Below are positions 1 through 8,665 of a stretch of DNA of 64,000 bases, one piece after another (positions within the stretch are counted from its first letter, which is position 1; every line of letters starts with the position of its first letter). The DNA comes from HyVt-477 sp965224605. GTDB taxonomy: Bacteria > Pseudomonadota > Gammaproteobacteria > Thiotrichales > Thiotrichaceae. The DNA is taken from the NCBI GenBank assembly GCA_965224605.1, contig CBDCZP010000006.1, forward strand, positions 62,001-126,000, given 5' to 3'. Made by a program: the position numbers and the translations under genes. The notes beneath the pieces are model-generated. The model was not told the origin of the DNA. It searched no databases and was given only the letters and a program-made list of their open reading frames with translations.

Positions 1-2
1 CT

Positions 3-191
3 GAGTGTACAGGATGCGAACTATGCATTCCTCCCTGTCCTGTCGACTGCATCATCATGGTGCCAGAAAAAAGAGAAATAAAAGACTGGAAATGGCCAAG
101 CCCAAGTTCTCTGGATAAAATTCCTGTTGTAATTAAAGAGGGTGTGGGAGTCGATAGTGCGGTCGATAGTGCAGAAGGTACACAAGGATGA
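3..191 (+). CDS. rsxB: RsxB/RnfB C-terminal fragment, electron transport complex ferredoxin subunit (5' end outside window)
   Basis: The reading frame is open from base 3 to a TGA at 189-191. It begins inside a 4Fe-4S motif, CTGCELCIPPCPVDCI, the second ferredoxin cluster of RnfB/RsxB. The rest is a charged, low-complexity tail with a duplicated VDSA. RsxB relays electrons on the cytoplasmic face of the membrane-bound Rnf/Rsx complex. Its stop overlaps the rsxC start (ATGA), so translation is probably coupled. The motif together with the following rsxC-D-G-E order makes the identity secure. The N-terminal membrane anchor and first clusters lie outside the window. Confidence 0.9.
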   Translation, partial: ECTGCELCIPPCPVDCIIMVPEKREIKDWKWPSPSSLDKIPVVIKEGVGVDSAVDSAEGTQG

Positions 192-1921
192 AAGGAAAGC
201 CCATTCAAGCACAACCATCACAACAAAAAATATGGTCGATAAAAGGAGGAGTTCACCCCGTTTTTAATAAAGCGTGCTCAACACAACAACCAGTTAGCAT
301 TCCCACAGTTCCTGCAACGCTAGTCATTCCAGTGGTACAACACATTGGTGAAGTGGGTCATATACTAGTTGCACAAGGTCAACAGGTTTACAAAGGTCAG
401 CCGTTAGTTGATATGCCAGAAGGTTTAGGCGCGATAACGCATGCCCCAACATCTGGTATTGTCCAGATCGTTGAAGAGAGAGCTGTTCCCCATGTATCGG
501 GATTAACAGCAATCTGTGTGGTGATTGATACCGATGGAAAGGAAGAATGGGGGGACTACCAACAATCCAGCTATAGTGGCTACCAATCAATTGATACGAT
601 GACACTGTGTAAAAGGCTGCACACTGCTGGCCTGGTTGGTATGGGAGGTGCTGCTTTTCCTTCCGCTGCAAAATTTGCCGCTTCGCGCAAACGCAATCAT
701 GGCTTGGATACGCTCATTATCAATGGCGCAGAATGTGAGCCTTATATCAGTTGTGATGATATGTTAATGCGCGGCTGGGCTGAAGAAATTGTCGAAGGTA
801 TCCACATCTTGCTACATATATTAAACCCTAAACGCTGTTTAGTCGGGATTGAAGATAACAAGCCAGAAGCGATTGCAGCGATGCAACAAGCGCTGGATAA
901 GCGAAAAAAGAGTGGTATAACGATTGTCAAAATCCCCACGATCTACCCAAGTGGTGATGAAAAACAACTCATTCGTATACTAACCGGTAAAGCCTTGGCG
1001 AAACAAGAGTTACCCTTTCAACATGGCATTCTGGTGCAAAATGTAGCTACGGTTCATAGTGTTTATAACGCCATCATAAAAGGTCAGCCACTAATCTCAA
1101 GAATACTGACAGTAACAGGTCGCGGAATAAAAAAGCCGCAAAACTTTCAAGCACTGATAGGCACCTCTTTTCAACATTTAATAGAGCAAGCAGGTGGCTA
1201 TACCGATTATGTAGAGAGGCTTATCATGGGTGGCCCAATGATGGGCTACAGCATGAAAACGGATGAGCTACCGGTGATTAAAGCCACAAATTGCATCTTG
1301 GCCTTACCCAAAGAAGACCTGCCTTATTCTCCCGATATGGCTATGCCCTGTATCCGTTGTGGAAAGTGTATGGACGCCTGTCCTGTAGACCTGTTACCAC
1401 AACAACTATTCTGGCATGCGAAGGCGAAAGAATTTGACAAAATACAAGATTATAAGCTGAATGACTGTATTGAATGTGGCTGTTGTAGCTATGTTTGTCC
1501 CAGTAAAATCCCCTTAGTCAGTTATTATCGTTATGCAAAAAGTGAGATCCGCGAAGAGAATAAAAAGCAGCAAGAAGTGGATTTGGCAAGAGAACGATTC
1601 GAGTTTAGAGAGTTACGTCTAGAGCGCGCCAAGGCAGAGCGTGATGCCAAACGAGCAGCGCATAAAGCGGCGTTACAAAAGAAAAAAACAGCGGTTAACA
1701 AAGACCCCAAGCAAGCCAGCAGCAAAGATGATAAGCAAGATGTCATCAAAGCAGCGCTAGAGCGCGCTAAGTTAAAGCAGGAACAGCGAAAAGCAAAACC
1801 ACGAAATACCAACAGCCTGACGGAAGCCCAGCAAAAACAAATTGACGAGATTGATCAACGACGCGCTAAAGAAGTACTCGTGTCTAAATCACCTGAAGAT
1901 AATAGCAAGGAAGCCCCTTAA
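188..1921 (+). CDS. rsxC: RsxC/RnfC, electron transport complex subunit C
   Basis: Peripheral subunit that in Rnf/Rsx complexes links NADH oxidation or SoxR reduction to the membrane subunits. The N-terminal RnfC/NqrF-like part contains GMGGAAFPSAAKF near residue 150, a nucleotide/flavin-binding loop, and NGAECEPYISCDD near residue 180. Two 4Fe-4S clusters follow: CIRCGKCMDACP at about 388-399 and CIECGCCSYVCP at about 427-438. The last 130 residues are a highly charged Lys/Glu/Ala helix-forming tail, as in other gammaproteobacterial RsxC proteins, though short (577 aa against more than 700 in E. coli). The ATG overlaps the rsxB stop; rsxD starts 2 bp after the stop. Confidence 0.95.
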   Translation: MKGKPIQAQPSQQKIWSIKGGVHPVFNKACSTQQPVSIPTVPATLVIPVVQHIGEVGHILVAQGQQVYKGQPLVDMPEGLGAITHAPTSGIVQIVEERAVPHVSGLTAICVVIDTDGKEEWGDYQQSSYSGYQSIDTMTLCKRLHTAGLVGMGGAAFPSAAKFAASRKRNHGLDTLIINGAECEPYISCDDMLMRGWAEEIVEGIHILLHILNPKRCLVGIEDNKPEAIAAMQQALDKRKKSGITIVKIPTIYPSGDEKQLIRILTGKALAKQELPFQHGILVQNVATVHSVYNAIIKGQPLISRILTVTGRGIKKPQNFQALIGTSFQHLIEQAGGYTDYVERLIMGGPMMGYSMKTDELPVIKATNCILALPKEDLPYSPDMAMPCIRCGKCMDACPVDLLPQQLFWHAKAKEFDKIQDYKLNDCIECGCCSYVCPSKIPLVSYYRYAKSEIREENKKQQEVDLARERFEFRELRLERAKAERDAKRAAHKAALQKKKTAVNKDPKQASSKDDKQDVIKAALERAKLKQEQRKAKPRNTNSLTEAQQKQIDEIDQRRAKEVLVSKSPEDNSKEAP

Positions 1922-1923
1922 GC

Positions 1924-2976
1924 ATGCAATTTGAAACAGATGCCTTTCCAAAGAAAATAGATAACAGTCAGTTATCCAGCTTAATGCGTGATGTACTGAT
2001 TGCACTCATACCTGGAATATTGGTGATGGTCTGGTTCTTTGGCTGGGGAGTGATCAGCAATCTGGTATTGGCTACTGTCTTTGCGCTGGGATTAGAAGCC
2101 ATCATGTTATTGATCAGAGGGCGTCCTGTTGTACCGTTTATCAGTGACTATAGCGCCATTATTACAGCGTGGTTATTGGCGTTAGCGATCCCCGCATTTG
2201 CTCCATGGTGGCTAATATTCATAGGAATATTTTTTGCCATTGTCATCGCGAAACAACTCTATGGCGGTTTGGGTTATAACCCGTTTAACCCTGCCATGGT
2301 GGGCTTTGCTGTTTTGTTAATATCCTTTCCTATTGAGATGGTGAATTGGTTTACACCGCTTAATAATAGTATGGCGCATATCGGGTTTATGGACAGCTTG
2401 CACATTGTTTTTTCTGGAATGGCTACAGAGTGGGATGCTATGACCATGGCGACTCCGCTTGACACGATTAAAACAGGTTTGACGATGGATAAATCTGTCA
2501 CGAATGTAATGCAAGGAGCAAAATCAGCACAAACCCCATCATTTGGCTTACTTGCAGGTGCAGGTTGGGAGTGGATCAGCATAGCTTACCTGATCGGTGG
2601 TCTATGGCTGATGTTTAGAAAGGTTATTACTTGGCACATTCCCTTCACGCTGCTAGGTACGTTAGCTTTAATAGCGACCATTTTTTGGCTTTATGATGCA
2701 ACGATTTATACCAGCCCACTCTTTCATTTGTTAGCGGGTGGCAGCATGTTAGGTGCTTTCTTCATAGCAACTGACCCGATTTCAGCCAGCACAACTCCTC
2801 TGGGTAAAATCATTTATGCCGCAGGTATCGCTTTTTTTATCTACGTCATCCGTGTGTGGGGAAGCGGCTACCCAGATGGTGTAGCGTTTTCGGTACTAGT
2901 GATGAATATGGCTGTGACTTTGATTGATTACTACACCAAACCAAAAGTCTTTGGAGAAGATAATGGGAATGAATAA
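1924..2976 (+). CDS. rsxD: RsxD/RnfD, membrane subunit with covalent FMN
   Basis: Integral membrane subunit of the Rnf/Rsx complex, about 350 aa with roughly nine to ten hydrophobic segments. RnfD/NqrB proteins carry FMN bound to a threonine; the matching site is MTMATPLDTIK, giving Thr at about residue 177. GGLGYNPFNPAMVGFA is the conserved RnfD loop. The start is 2 bp after rsxC. The 3' end overlaps the start of rsxG, which is typical of the tightly coupled operon. Confidence 0.94.
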   Translation: MQFETDAFPKKIDNSQLSSLMRDVLIALIPGILVMVWFFGWGVISNLVLATVFALGLEAIMLLIRGRPVVPFISDYSAIITAWLLALAIPAFAPWWLIFIGIFFAIVIAKQLYGGLGYNPFNPAMVGFAVLLISFPIEMVNWFTPLNNSMAHIGFMDSLHIVFSGMATEWDAMTMATPLDTIKTGLTMDKSVTNVMQGAKSAQTPSFGLLAGAGWEWISIAYLIGGLWLMFRKVITWHIPFTLLGTLALIATIFWLYDATIYTSPLFHLLAGGSMLGAFFIATDPISASTTPLGKIIYAAGIAFFIYVIRVWGSGYPDGVAFSVLVMNMAVTLIDYYTKPKVFGEDNGNE

Positions 2977-3601
2977 AGAACTATTCAAAAACATTCTCAA
3001 ACCGACACTGATGCTCGGTGCGTTTGCTTTCGCGGGCGTATTGCTACTCTCCATCGTCAATCAGCAAACACTGCAACGTATTGTCGATAACGAACGCGCC
3101 GCCATGATGAAGTTACTAATGGAAGTGATTGATATCGATAGTCACGATAATGATTTAGTGAATGACAGCATAGAGCTGGCTGCCGAAGGCTTCCAAAGTA
3201 GTAAGCCCGTGACTGTTTATCGTGCAAGAAAACAGGGACAACCCAGTGCTGCCATTTTTGTAACCAACACATTAAAAGGCTATAAAGGCTCTATAAAAAT
3301 CATTATTGGGGTGCGCATGGACAACACACTCAGCGGAGTACGTGTCGTCCAACATAATGAAACGCCAGGTTTGGGTGATAAAATGGAAACGCGCAAAAGC
3401 TCCTGGATACTAGCTTTTGATAATACTTCCCTACAACGGCCAGAACTCTCCAAATGGGGCGTCAAAAAAGATAATGGTTATTTCGACCAGTTTACCGGAG
3501 CTACGATCACCCCACGTGCCATCGTCAGAGCAGTACGTGATGTGCTACTCTGGACCAATAAAAAAGACAATCTAGCATCCGTATTTACACAGCAAAAGTA
3601 G
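2969..3601 (+). CDS. rsxG: RsxG/RnfG, FMN-binding periplasmic subunit
   Basis: About 210 aa, with one N-terminal membrane helix (residues 10-30) and a periplasmic FMN-binding domain. The flavinylation motif is TGAT within FTGATITPRAI, with the acceptor Thr at about residue 179. GLGDKME matches the conserved RnfG segment. Starts are possible at 2924, 2963 and 2969. I chose 2969 because GGAGAAGA at 2953-2960 sits about 8 bp upstream and the protein then begins MNKELFKN, as in homologues. The first 8 bases overlap rsxD. Membrane export and ApbE-dependent flavin attachment are family knowledge; no apbE gene is visible here. Confidence 0.92.
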   Translation: MNKELFKNILKPTLMLGAFAFAGVLLLSIVNQQTLQRIVDNERAAMMKLLMEVIDIDSHDNDLVNDSIELAAEGFQSSKPVTVYRARKQGQPSAAIFVTNTLKGYKGSIKIIIGVRMDNTLSGVRVVQHNETPGLGDKMETRKSSWILAFDNTSLQRPELSKWGVKKDNGYFDQFTGATITPRAIVRAVRDVLLWTNKKDNLASVFTQQK

Positions 3602-3610
3602 CAAAAGCCA

Positions 3611-4357
3611 ATGAGCAATGAAATAGAAACAGATGCGATAGACACGTCAAGCAATACGCGTCAGGCTGATTATAAAAAAATCACCCTGGATGGTCTGTGG
3701 CGCAATAACCCCGGACTCGTGCAACTATTGGGTTTATGTCCTTTAATGGCAGTAACCACCAACTTCATCAATGGGTTGGGTCTAGGGTTAGCAACCGTTT
3801 TAACCTTGGTAGCTTCAAGTACCACTATTGCTATGGCAAGAAACTACATCACACCGGAAATCCGCTTGCCCGTTTTCGTGCTTATTATTGCTGCAGTAGT
3901 TACGACCATAGAGCTACTTATGCATGCCTTCTTTTTCGAGCTATACCATATTCTGGGTATCTTCATTCCCCTTATCGTAACCAACTGTATCATCATCGGT
4001 CGCGCTGAAGCCTTTGCAGCAAAAAACACTCCACCAGAAGCCTTTTGGGATGCGCTCATGATGGGCATAGGTTTCGGTCTTGTCCTGCTGGCATTGGGAG
4101 GCATGCGCGAACTATTAGCAAATGGCACGTTATTTGATCAAGCTGATCTCATGTTTGGAGAAGGCGCTAAAGGGATGACAATTCATCTGTTCGAAGACTA
4201 CAAAGGCTTTTTACTGGCCGCGTTACCACCGGGCGCGTTTATTGGTTTAGGCTTGTTATTAGCCATAAAAAACTGGATAGATGCCAAGGCCGCACAAAGA
4301 CAAAAAGCAAAAATGGCTGAGCGACCACAAACAATGGCAGCTACTACAAGCGCATAA
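3611..4357 (+). CDS. rsxE: RsxE/RnfE, membrane subunit
   Basis: Hydrophobic subunit (248 aa, about six transmembrane helices) of the Rnf/Rsx complex. The N-terminus LWRNNPGLVQLLGLCPLMAV contains the conserved NPxLVQxLGLCPxLAV signature of RnfE/NqrD, whose cysteine ligates an intramembrane iron. A second signature, TNCIIIGRAEAFAAKN, carries the paired cysteine. It follows rsxG by 9 bp and precedes nth by 7 bp, the canonical gammaproteobacterial order. Confidence 0.94.
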   Translation: MSNEIETDAIDTSSNTRQADYKKITLDGLWRNNPGLVQLLGLCPLMAVTTNFINGLGLGLATVLTLVASSTTIAMARNYITPEIRLPVFVLIIAAVVTTIELLMHAFFFELYHILGIFIPLIVTNCIIIGRAEAFAAKNTPPEAFWDALMMGIGFGLVLLALGGMRELLANGTLFDQADLMFGEGAKGMTIHLFEDYKGFLLAALPPGAFIGLGLLLAIKNWIDAKAAQRQKAKMAERPQTMAATTSA

Positions 4358-4364
4358 TAGCCCT

Positions 4365-4997
4365 ATGAACAAAGACAAACGGGTTGAAATATTTCGTCGC
4401 TTAAAAGCAGAAAACCCCGACCCTAAAACAGAGCTAAATTACTCCACATCGTTTGAACTCTTAGTGGCGGTCACTTTGTCGGCACAAGCCACCGACAAAA
4501 GTGTAAACAAGGCAACCAATAAGCTTTTCCCCGTAGCAAACACGCCCGAGGCAATCTACAATCTAGGTGTGGAAGGTTTAAAAGAATACATAAAAACGAT
4601 AGGTCTTTATAACAATAAAGCTAAAAACGTTATTGCCGCCTGCAAGATATTGATAGAAGTGCATAACTGCGTAGTTCCCGATAATCGTAAAGACCTGGAA
4701 GCCTTGCCCGGAGTCGGTAGAAAGACAGCTAATGTGGTGCTAAATACAGCGTTTCGGCAAATAGCAATGGCCGTCGATACACACATCTTTCGAGTCTCCA
4801 ACCGGACGGGAATCGCTAAAGGTAAAAATGTAGTAGAAGTAGAAAAAGCACTATTGCGACATGTCCCTAAAGACTACTTATTGGATGCACACCACTGGCT
4901 CATTTTGCTGGGACGGTATATTTGTGTCGCTCGAAAGCCACGTTGCCAAGCCTGTGTTATCTCCGATATTTGTGATTATAAAGAAAAGAATCTATAG
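4365..4997 (+). CDS. nth: Endonuclease III (DNA glycosylase/AP lyase)
   Basis: Base-excision repair enzyme that removes oxidised pyrimidines. With the ATG at 4365 the protein is 210 aa, matching the usual length of about 211. An upstream in-frame ATG at 4281 lies inside rsxE and is unlikely. Visible features: helix-hairpin-helix LPGVGRKTANVVL with the catalytic lysine, catalytic aspartate in VDTHIFRVSNRTG, and the C-terminal 4Fe-4S loop with the CX6CX2CX5C pattern (ICVARKPRCQACVISDIC). Position directly after rsxE is conserved in Gammaproteobacteria. A dispersed palindromic repeat lies 29 bp downstream. Confidence 0.96.
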   Translation: MNKDKRVEIFRRLKAENPDPKTELNYSTSFELLVAVTLSAQATDKSVNKATNKLFPVANTPEAIYNLGVEGLKEYIKTIGLYNNKAKNVIAACKILIEVHNCVVPDNRKDLEALPGVGRKTANVVLNTAFRQIAMAVDTHIFRVSNRTGIAKGKNVVEVEKALLRHVPKDYLLDAHHWLILLGRYICVARKPRCQACVISDICDYKEKNL

Positions 4998-5025
4998 ATT
5001 GTTCGGGTTCGTTTAGAGGGCTAGT

Positions 5026-5056
5026 GTAGCCTATGTTGAGCGATAGCGAAACGCGG
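5026..5056 (+). repeat. Dispersed palindromic repeat GTAGCC...CGG, copy 1
   Basis: Consensus begins GTAGCCTATGTTGAGCGAT and ends AGCGAAACRCGG. The outer arms (CCGTGTT/AACACGG in better copies) fold into a hairpin around GCGATAGC. Related copies are at 15551-15581, 30513-30543 and 56428-56460. This copy follows nth and carries AACGCGG, which weakens the outer stem. Confidence 0.8.
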
Positions 5057-5080
5057 ATGAGCAGGTAAATAGACATTATT

Positions 5081-5130
5081 ATATCTACAATTTGTAGATA
5101 TTAGATAAAAAAGATATAATAGTATCTTTT
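5081..5130 (+). promoter_or_regulatory. Tandem operator-like palindromes upstream of hipBA
   Basis: Two inverted repeats lie in the 90 bp before hipB. The first, at 5081-5101, has the core TATCTACAATTTGTAGATA with arms of about 10 bp. The second, at 5109-5130, is AAAAGATA-6 bp-TATCTTTT. Both share TATC(T)...(A)GATA half-sites. E. coli HipB binds repeated TATCC-N8-GGATA operators, so autoregulation by the HipB homologue is a reasonable inference. The -10-like TATAAT at 5115-5120 lies inside the second palindrome. Confidence 0.6.
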
Positions 5131-5145
5131 CTAAATGGTGAAAGT

Positions 5146-5424
5146 ATGCAACTACTCTCATTGCTCACCCCAAACGATGTTCAACAGCAACTGGCGCTTG
5201 CCGTTCGTCAGAAGCGCAAACAAATGAAGTGGTCGCGTGATGCTTTGGCCGAGCGAAGCACTGTTCCAACATCAACTATAAAGAAATTTGAAACCACCTC
5301 ACAGATCTCTTTGCGGCAATTTATCTTGTTGTGGCAATGCGTTGATTCACTAGAAAACCTGTCAGCACTAACAAAAGAAGCTAATCCTAAACCTAGTTCA
5401 ATAGACGAAGTGCTTAAACAATGA
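5146..5424 (+). CDS. hipB: HipB-like antitoxin, XRE-family HTH
   Basis: Small 92-aa DNA-binding protein. The HTH spans about residues 17-65: VRQKRKQMKWSRDALAERS, then VPTSTIKKFETTSQISL as the turn and recognition helix. It overlaps hipA by ATGA, and toxin-antitoxin HipB proteins occupy exactly this position. The short tail after the HTH lacks any enzymatic domain. Expected role: bind the two upstream palindromes and hold HipA inactive. Family and pairing are clear; activity is untested. Confidence 0.85.
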   Translation: MQLLSLLTPNDVQQQLALAVRQKRKQMKWSRDALAERSTVPTSTIKKFETTSQISLRQFILLWQCVDSLENLSALTKEANPKPSSIDEVLKQ

Positions 5425-6707
5425 AAGAGTTTGAGCCCATAAAAAAACTGGATGTATATCGCCGCTTGAGCGCTGGTAAGGAAATATTACTAGGGCAATT
5501 AGTACAGAACAAAACAGCGGTTTACTTTCAATATGATGCGGACTATCTCGCCCATCAACACAGCGTTTCGCCCTTTTCTCTGCCCTTTACTAATGAGCTA
5601 ACAGAAGCTCCACCTAGACCCCATCAAGGCTTGCATGGAGTCTTTGCAGACTCATTGCCAGATGGTTGGGGGCTGCTGCTGATGGATCGAGTGTTTCGGC
5701 AAAAGAACATTCAGCCGCAACAATTAACCGCCATGGATAGGCTGGCCTATATCGGCGATTCCGGTATAGGTGCATTCTCCTATCGTCCAGTATTAGACTG
5801 GAAAGAGAGATCCGAGGAGTGGGTCGATCTCGGTACATTGGGTAAACAGGCAACTCAATTGTTTGATGGTGGAGCAGAAGCAGTTCTCGCTGCCTTGGCA
5901 AATACAGGAGGTTCAGGAGGAGCTAGACCCAAATCACTCATTTACATAAACCCGCAACAAGCCAATCAGGTATCAACGTTTCCCCAAGATAACCTGGAAC
6001 CTTGGTTAATAAAGTTCACTTCAGAGAATTTATTATTAGGGCATGAAGAGGGCTTATGTGAAGCGGCTTACCTAACAATGGCAAAACAGGCGGGAATTAA
6101 CGTCCCCAATTGGCAGCTTTTTGAAACACCCAATAGCTCCAAAGCCAAAGCATGGCTGGCAACCAAACGTTTCGATTGTTCCACTGATGTTGCATCGGGA
6201 CGCTACCATACCCACACGCTCTGCGGTTTACTGGATGCTGATTTCAGGCAACCCAGCATGGATTACGAGGATATGATCAAGGCAAGTCAGGCGCTATGCA
6301 GAAGTCCAGCCGTAGGCAAACTACAGTTTACCAGAGCCATGTTTAACCTGTTCGCTGATAATCAGGATGATCACACTAAAAACTGGTCATTCCTAATGGA
6401 TGATAACGGTCAGTGGAAACCAGCACCTTTCTATGATGTGACCTTTAGCCCAAGCCCCCATAACCAACATATGATGGCGTATGCGGGTCATGCCCAGCAA
6501 CCCTCTATAGAAGCCATACAAAAAATCGCCGTGCAAGCCAATTTTGCTAACTGGAAAGAAGCTCAAAATGAGATAAAAAAAATAATTGATGCGCTTTCAC
6601 AGTGGACAAATATTGCAAGTGATCTCGATGTTGCTCCCAGCACCATAAAAATGATTTCAGCACAATTGAATAGAGTGTATCAGCTGAACAAGGGACTGTT
6701 AGATTAG
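5421..6707 (+). CDS. hipA: HipA-like serine/threonine kinase toxin
   Basis: Type II toxin kinase. In E. coli HipA phosphorylates glutamyl-tRNA synthetase and causes persistence. The 428-aa protein has the HipA_N region (about 1-110) and a C-terminal kinase fold. GGSGGARPKSLIY near residue 160-172 corresponds to the flexible loop carrying the autophosphorylated serine. DDHTKNWSFL at about 315 is the catalytic-loop Asp motif, and PFYDVTFSP follows as the metal-binding DFG equivalent. All key motifs look intact, so the toxin should be functional. Translation is coupled to hipB through ATGA. The substrate could differ from E. coli HipA. Confidence 0.9.
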   Translation: MKEFEPIKKLDVYRRLSAGKEILLGQLVQNKTAVYFQYDADYLAHQHSVSPFSLPFTNELTEAPPRPHQGLHGVFADSLPDGWGLLLMDRVFRQKNIQPQQLTAMDRLAYIGDSGIGAFSYRPVLDWKERSEEWVDLGTLGKQATQLFDGGAEAVLAALANTGGSGGARPKSLIYINPQQANQVSTFPQDNLEPWLIKFTSENLLLGHEEGLCEAAYLTMAKQAGINVPNWQLFETPNSSKAKAWLATKRFDCSTDVASGRYHTHTLCGLLDADFRQPSMDYEDMIKASQALCRSPAVGKLQFTRAMFNLFADNQDDHTKNWSFLMDDNGQWKPAPFYDVTFSPSPHNQHMMAYAGHAQQPSIEAIQKIAVQANFANWKEAQNEIKKIIDALSQWTNIASDLDVAPSTIKMISAQLNRVYQLNKGLLD

Positions 6708-6786
6708 CGCAAAAAATATCACATTTGAAGTACGTTATCCCTGTTTTTGTAGTACATTAGGGCAAACTTATTAAAAGGAGAATTAC

Positions 6787-7101
6787 ATGGCTCAGTATCT
6801 TTTTGCCTACTTAGGTGGCAATACACCGACTTCACCCGAAGAAGGACAGAAACATTTTGAAAAATATACACAATGGTTAACTGAACTTGGTAGCGCAGTG
6901 GTTCTACCCACTATTCCACTTAAAGACACCATGACCGTCAACTCGGACGGCACGGTTACTGAAGGCACAACAACCTCCATGTCGGGTTACACCGTTATTG
7001 AAGTCGATTCGATGGACGCAGCACTAGAAGCTGCAAAGGCTTGTCCGTTTCTAGAGATTGGTGGATCTCTTGAAGTTTCTGAGTTTATGGAAATGGGATG
7101 A
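6787..7101 (+). CDS. YCII/DGPF-like small protein
   Basis: A 104-aa soluble protein preceded by a clear ribosome site (AAAAGGAG, 6 bp before ATG). It resembles the YCII-related or DGPFAETKE-type ferredoxin-like fold: an N-terminal strand MAQYLFAYLGG, a helix with FEKYTQWLTELG, a hinge, then SGYTVIEVDSMDAALEAAKACPFL, typical of the second strand-helix unit. Members are often found with sigma factors or as uncharacterised enzymes; neither association is visible here. It sits alone between hipA and ppx. Function unknown. Confidence 0.75.
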   Translation: MAQYLFAYLGGNTPTSPEEGQKHFEKYTQWLTELGSAVVLPTIPLKDTMTVNSDGTVTEGTTTSMSGYTVIEVDSMDAALEAAKACPFLEIGGSLEVSEFMEMG

Positions 7102-7166
7102 GACGTATTCATCCTCTGGCTATTTGAAAAACCAAAGGTGATTCAAAACAGATTTAAAACAATAAT

Positions 7167-8660
7167 ATGGAAGATTTCCCTGAAACAGTTGCCGCAGTAG
7201 ACCTGGGCTCAAACAGTTTTCATTTGATCGTGGCACAAGTGAATGAACAGGGTGTGCTACAGAAAGTTGACAAGCTCAAAGAGATGGTGCGCTTGCGCGG
7301 TGGTCTTGATGAAAACAATCATCTTTCTGAAAAAAAAGAGCAGGAAGCCTTGGCATGTTTGCAGCGTTTTGGCGAACGTCTTCGGTATTTACCTCCTGAG
7401 GCCGTGCGTGTTGCAGGCACGAATACGTTGCGTAATATGCACGATTCAGCCGCCTTTTTAGTAAAAGCTAAAGCAGCACTAGGGCATTCCATCTCGATTA
7501 TCGCGGGTCGTGAAGAAGCGCGTTTGGTATACCTTGGCGTAGCGCATACTCTGTCTGATGACGAAGGTAAGCGGCTAGTCATAGATATCGGTGGAGGTAG
7601 TACGGAATTTATTATTGGCAAAAAATTTCAGCCCGAAAAGCTAGAGAGCTTGGAAATGGGTTCGGTCAGCATTACCCAAAAATATTTTGCGGATGGCTCT
7701 CTCGGCAAAGCAAACTGGAAAAGAGCCAATACTGACTTATCACTAGACATTATTCCCATTAAAAAGACCTATCAAACGGGTCAATGGAAAATAGCCACCG
7801 GTTCATCCGGAACTATTAAAGCGGCTAAAAAAATAGCCCATGCATTAGGCTTGGAAAAATTTGGTATCACGCTTCACTCCTTGCATTATATTCGTGACAG
7901 ACTCATTGCAGCCAAACGGGTAAACAACATTGATTTGCCAGAACTGGATGAAGAGCGTGCACCCGTTTTTGCCGGAGGGTTAGCGGTGTTGATCGCCATT
8001 TTTGAGACGCTCAAAATAGAGCGTATGACGGTTTCCGATGGCGCGCTACGTGAAGGCTTATTGTATGACTTAATTGGTCGTATCCACCATGAAGATATTC
8101 GTGAAAAGACTATTCTTGATCTACAAAAGCGTTTTAAAGTAGACCCTGTTCAACAGAGGCAAATCACTGAAACAGCCAAACATTTCGCCAAACTCGTAAA
8201 AAACGACTGGGACTTAAGCAAAAAACATCGCAAATTACTCATCTGGGCAGCCAATATTCATGAGCTGGGGTTAAATATAGCCCACTCCGGGTATCATCGT
8301 CATGGTGGTTATATTCTGGAACATGCCGATTTGCCCGGTTTTACCCGCAAGGAACAACACTGGATAGCGATACTGGTTGAAACACATCGTCGTAAACTGG
8401 ATGCCGATATGTTCGATACCTTGCCAATAGCAGAACAAACAACCGTTAAAAGATTGTCTGTGCTATTACGTTTTGCGGTACTCATGCATCGTTCAAGAAC
8501 GGCGCAATCGGTGATGCCCAATATTGAAGTTGAAAACGAAATGATCCACCTCTCCTGTCCGCAGTTGATGAATCGTCCGATGTTGGAAGCGGATCTGGAA
8601 AGAGAAAAGAAGCACATCAAGCAGCTGGGGTTTATTCTTAATTTCCCTGACTGTAGTTAA
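7167..8660 (+). CDS. ppx: Exopolyphosphatase / Ppx-GppA phosphatase
   Basis: Actin-like ATPase-fold enzyme that processively hydrolyses polyphosphate (Ppx) or pppGpp (GppA). AAVDLGSNSFHLIVA at about residues 9-23 is the phosphate-binding loop and RLVIDIGGGSTEFIIG near 137 is the second. SVSITQKYF and the AGREEARLVYLG segment are diagnostic. The C-terminal 180 residues form the HD-like helical domain (ANIHELGLNIAHSGYHRHGGYIL). At 497 aa it has full Ppx length. Sequence alone does not separate Ppx from GppA. polB follows after 5 bp. Confidence 0.92.
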   Translation: MEDFPETVAAVDLGSNSFHLIVAQVNEQGVLQKVDKLKEMVRLRGGLDENNHLSEKKEQEALACLQRFGERLRYLPPEAVRVAGTNTLRNMHDSAAFLVKAKAALGHSISIIAGREEARLVYLGVAHTLSDDEGKRLVIDIGGGSTEFIIGKKFQPEKLESLEMGSVSITQKYFADGSLGKANWKRANTDLSLDIIPIKKTYQTGQWKIATGSSGTIKAAKKIAHALGLEKFGITLHSLHYIRDRLIAAKRVNNIDLPELDEERAPVFAGGLAVLIAIFETLKIERMTVSDGALREGLLYDLIGRIHHEDIREKTILDLQKRFKVDPVQQRQITETAKHFAKLVKNDWDLSKKHRKLLIWAANIHELGLNIAHSGYHRHGGYILEHADLPGFTRKEQHWIAILVETHRRKLDADMFDTLPIAEQTTVKRLSVLLRFAVLMHRSRTAQSVMPNIEVENEMIHLSCPQLMNRPMLEADLEREKKHIKQLGFILNFPDCS

Positions 8661-8665
8661 CCACA

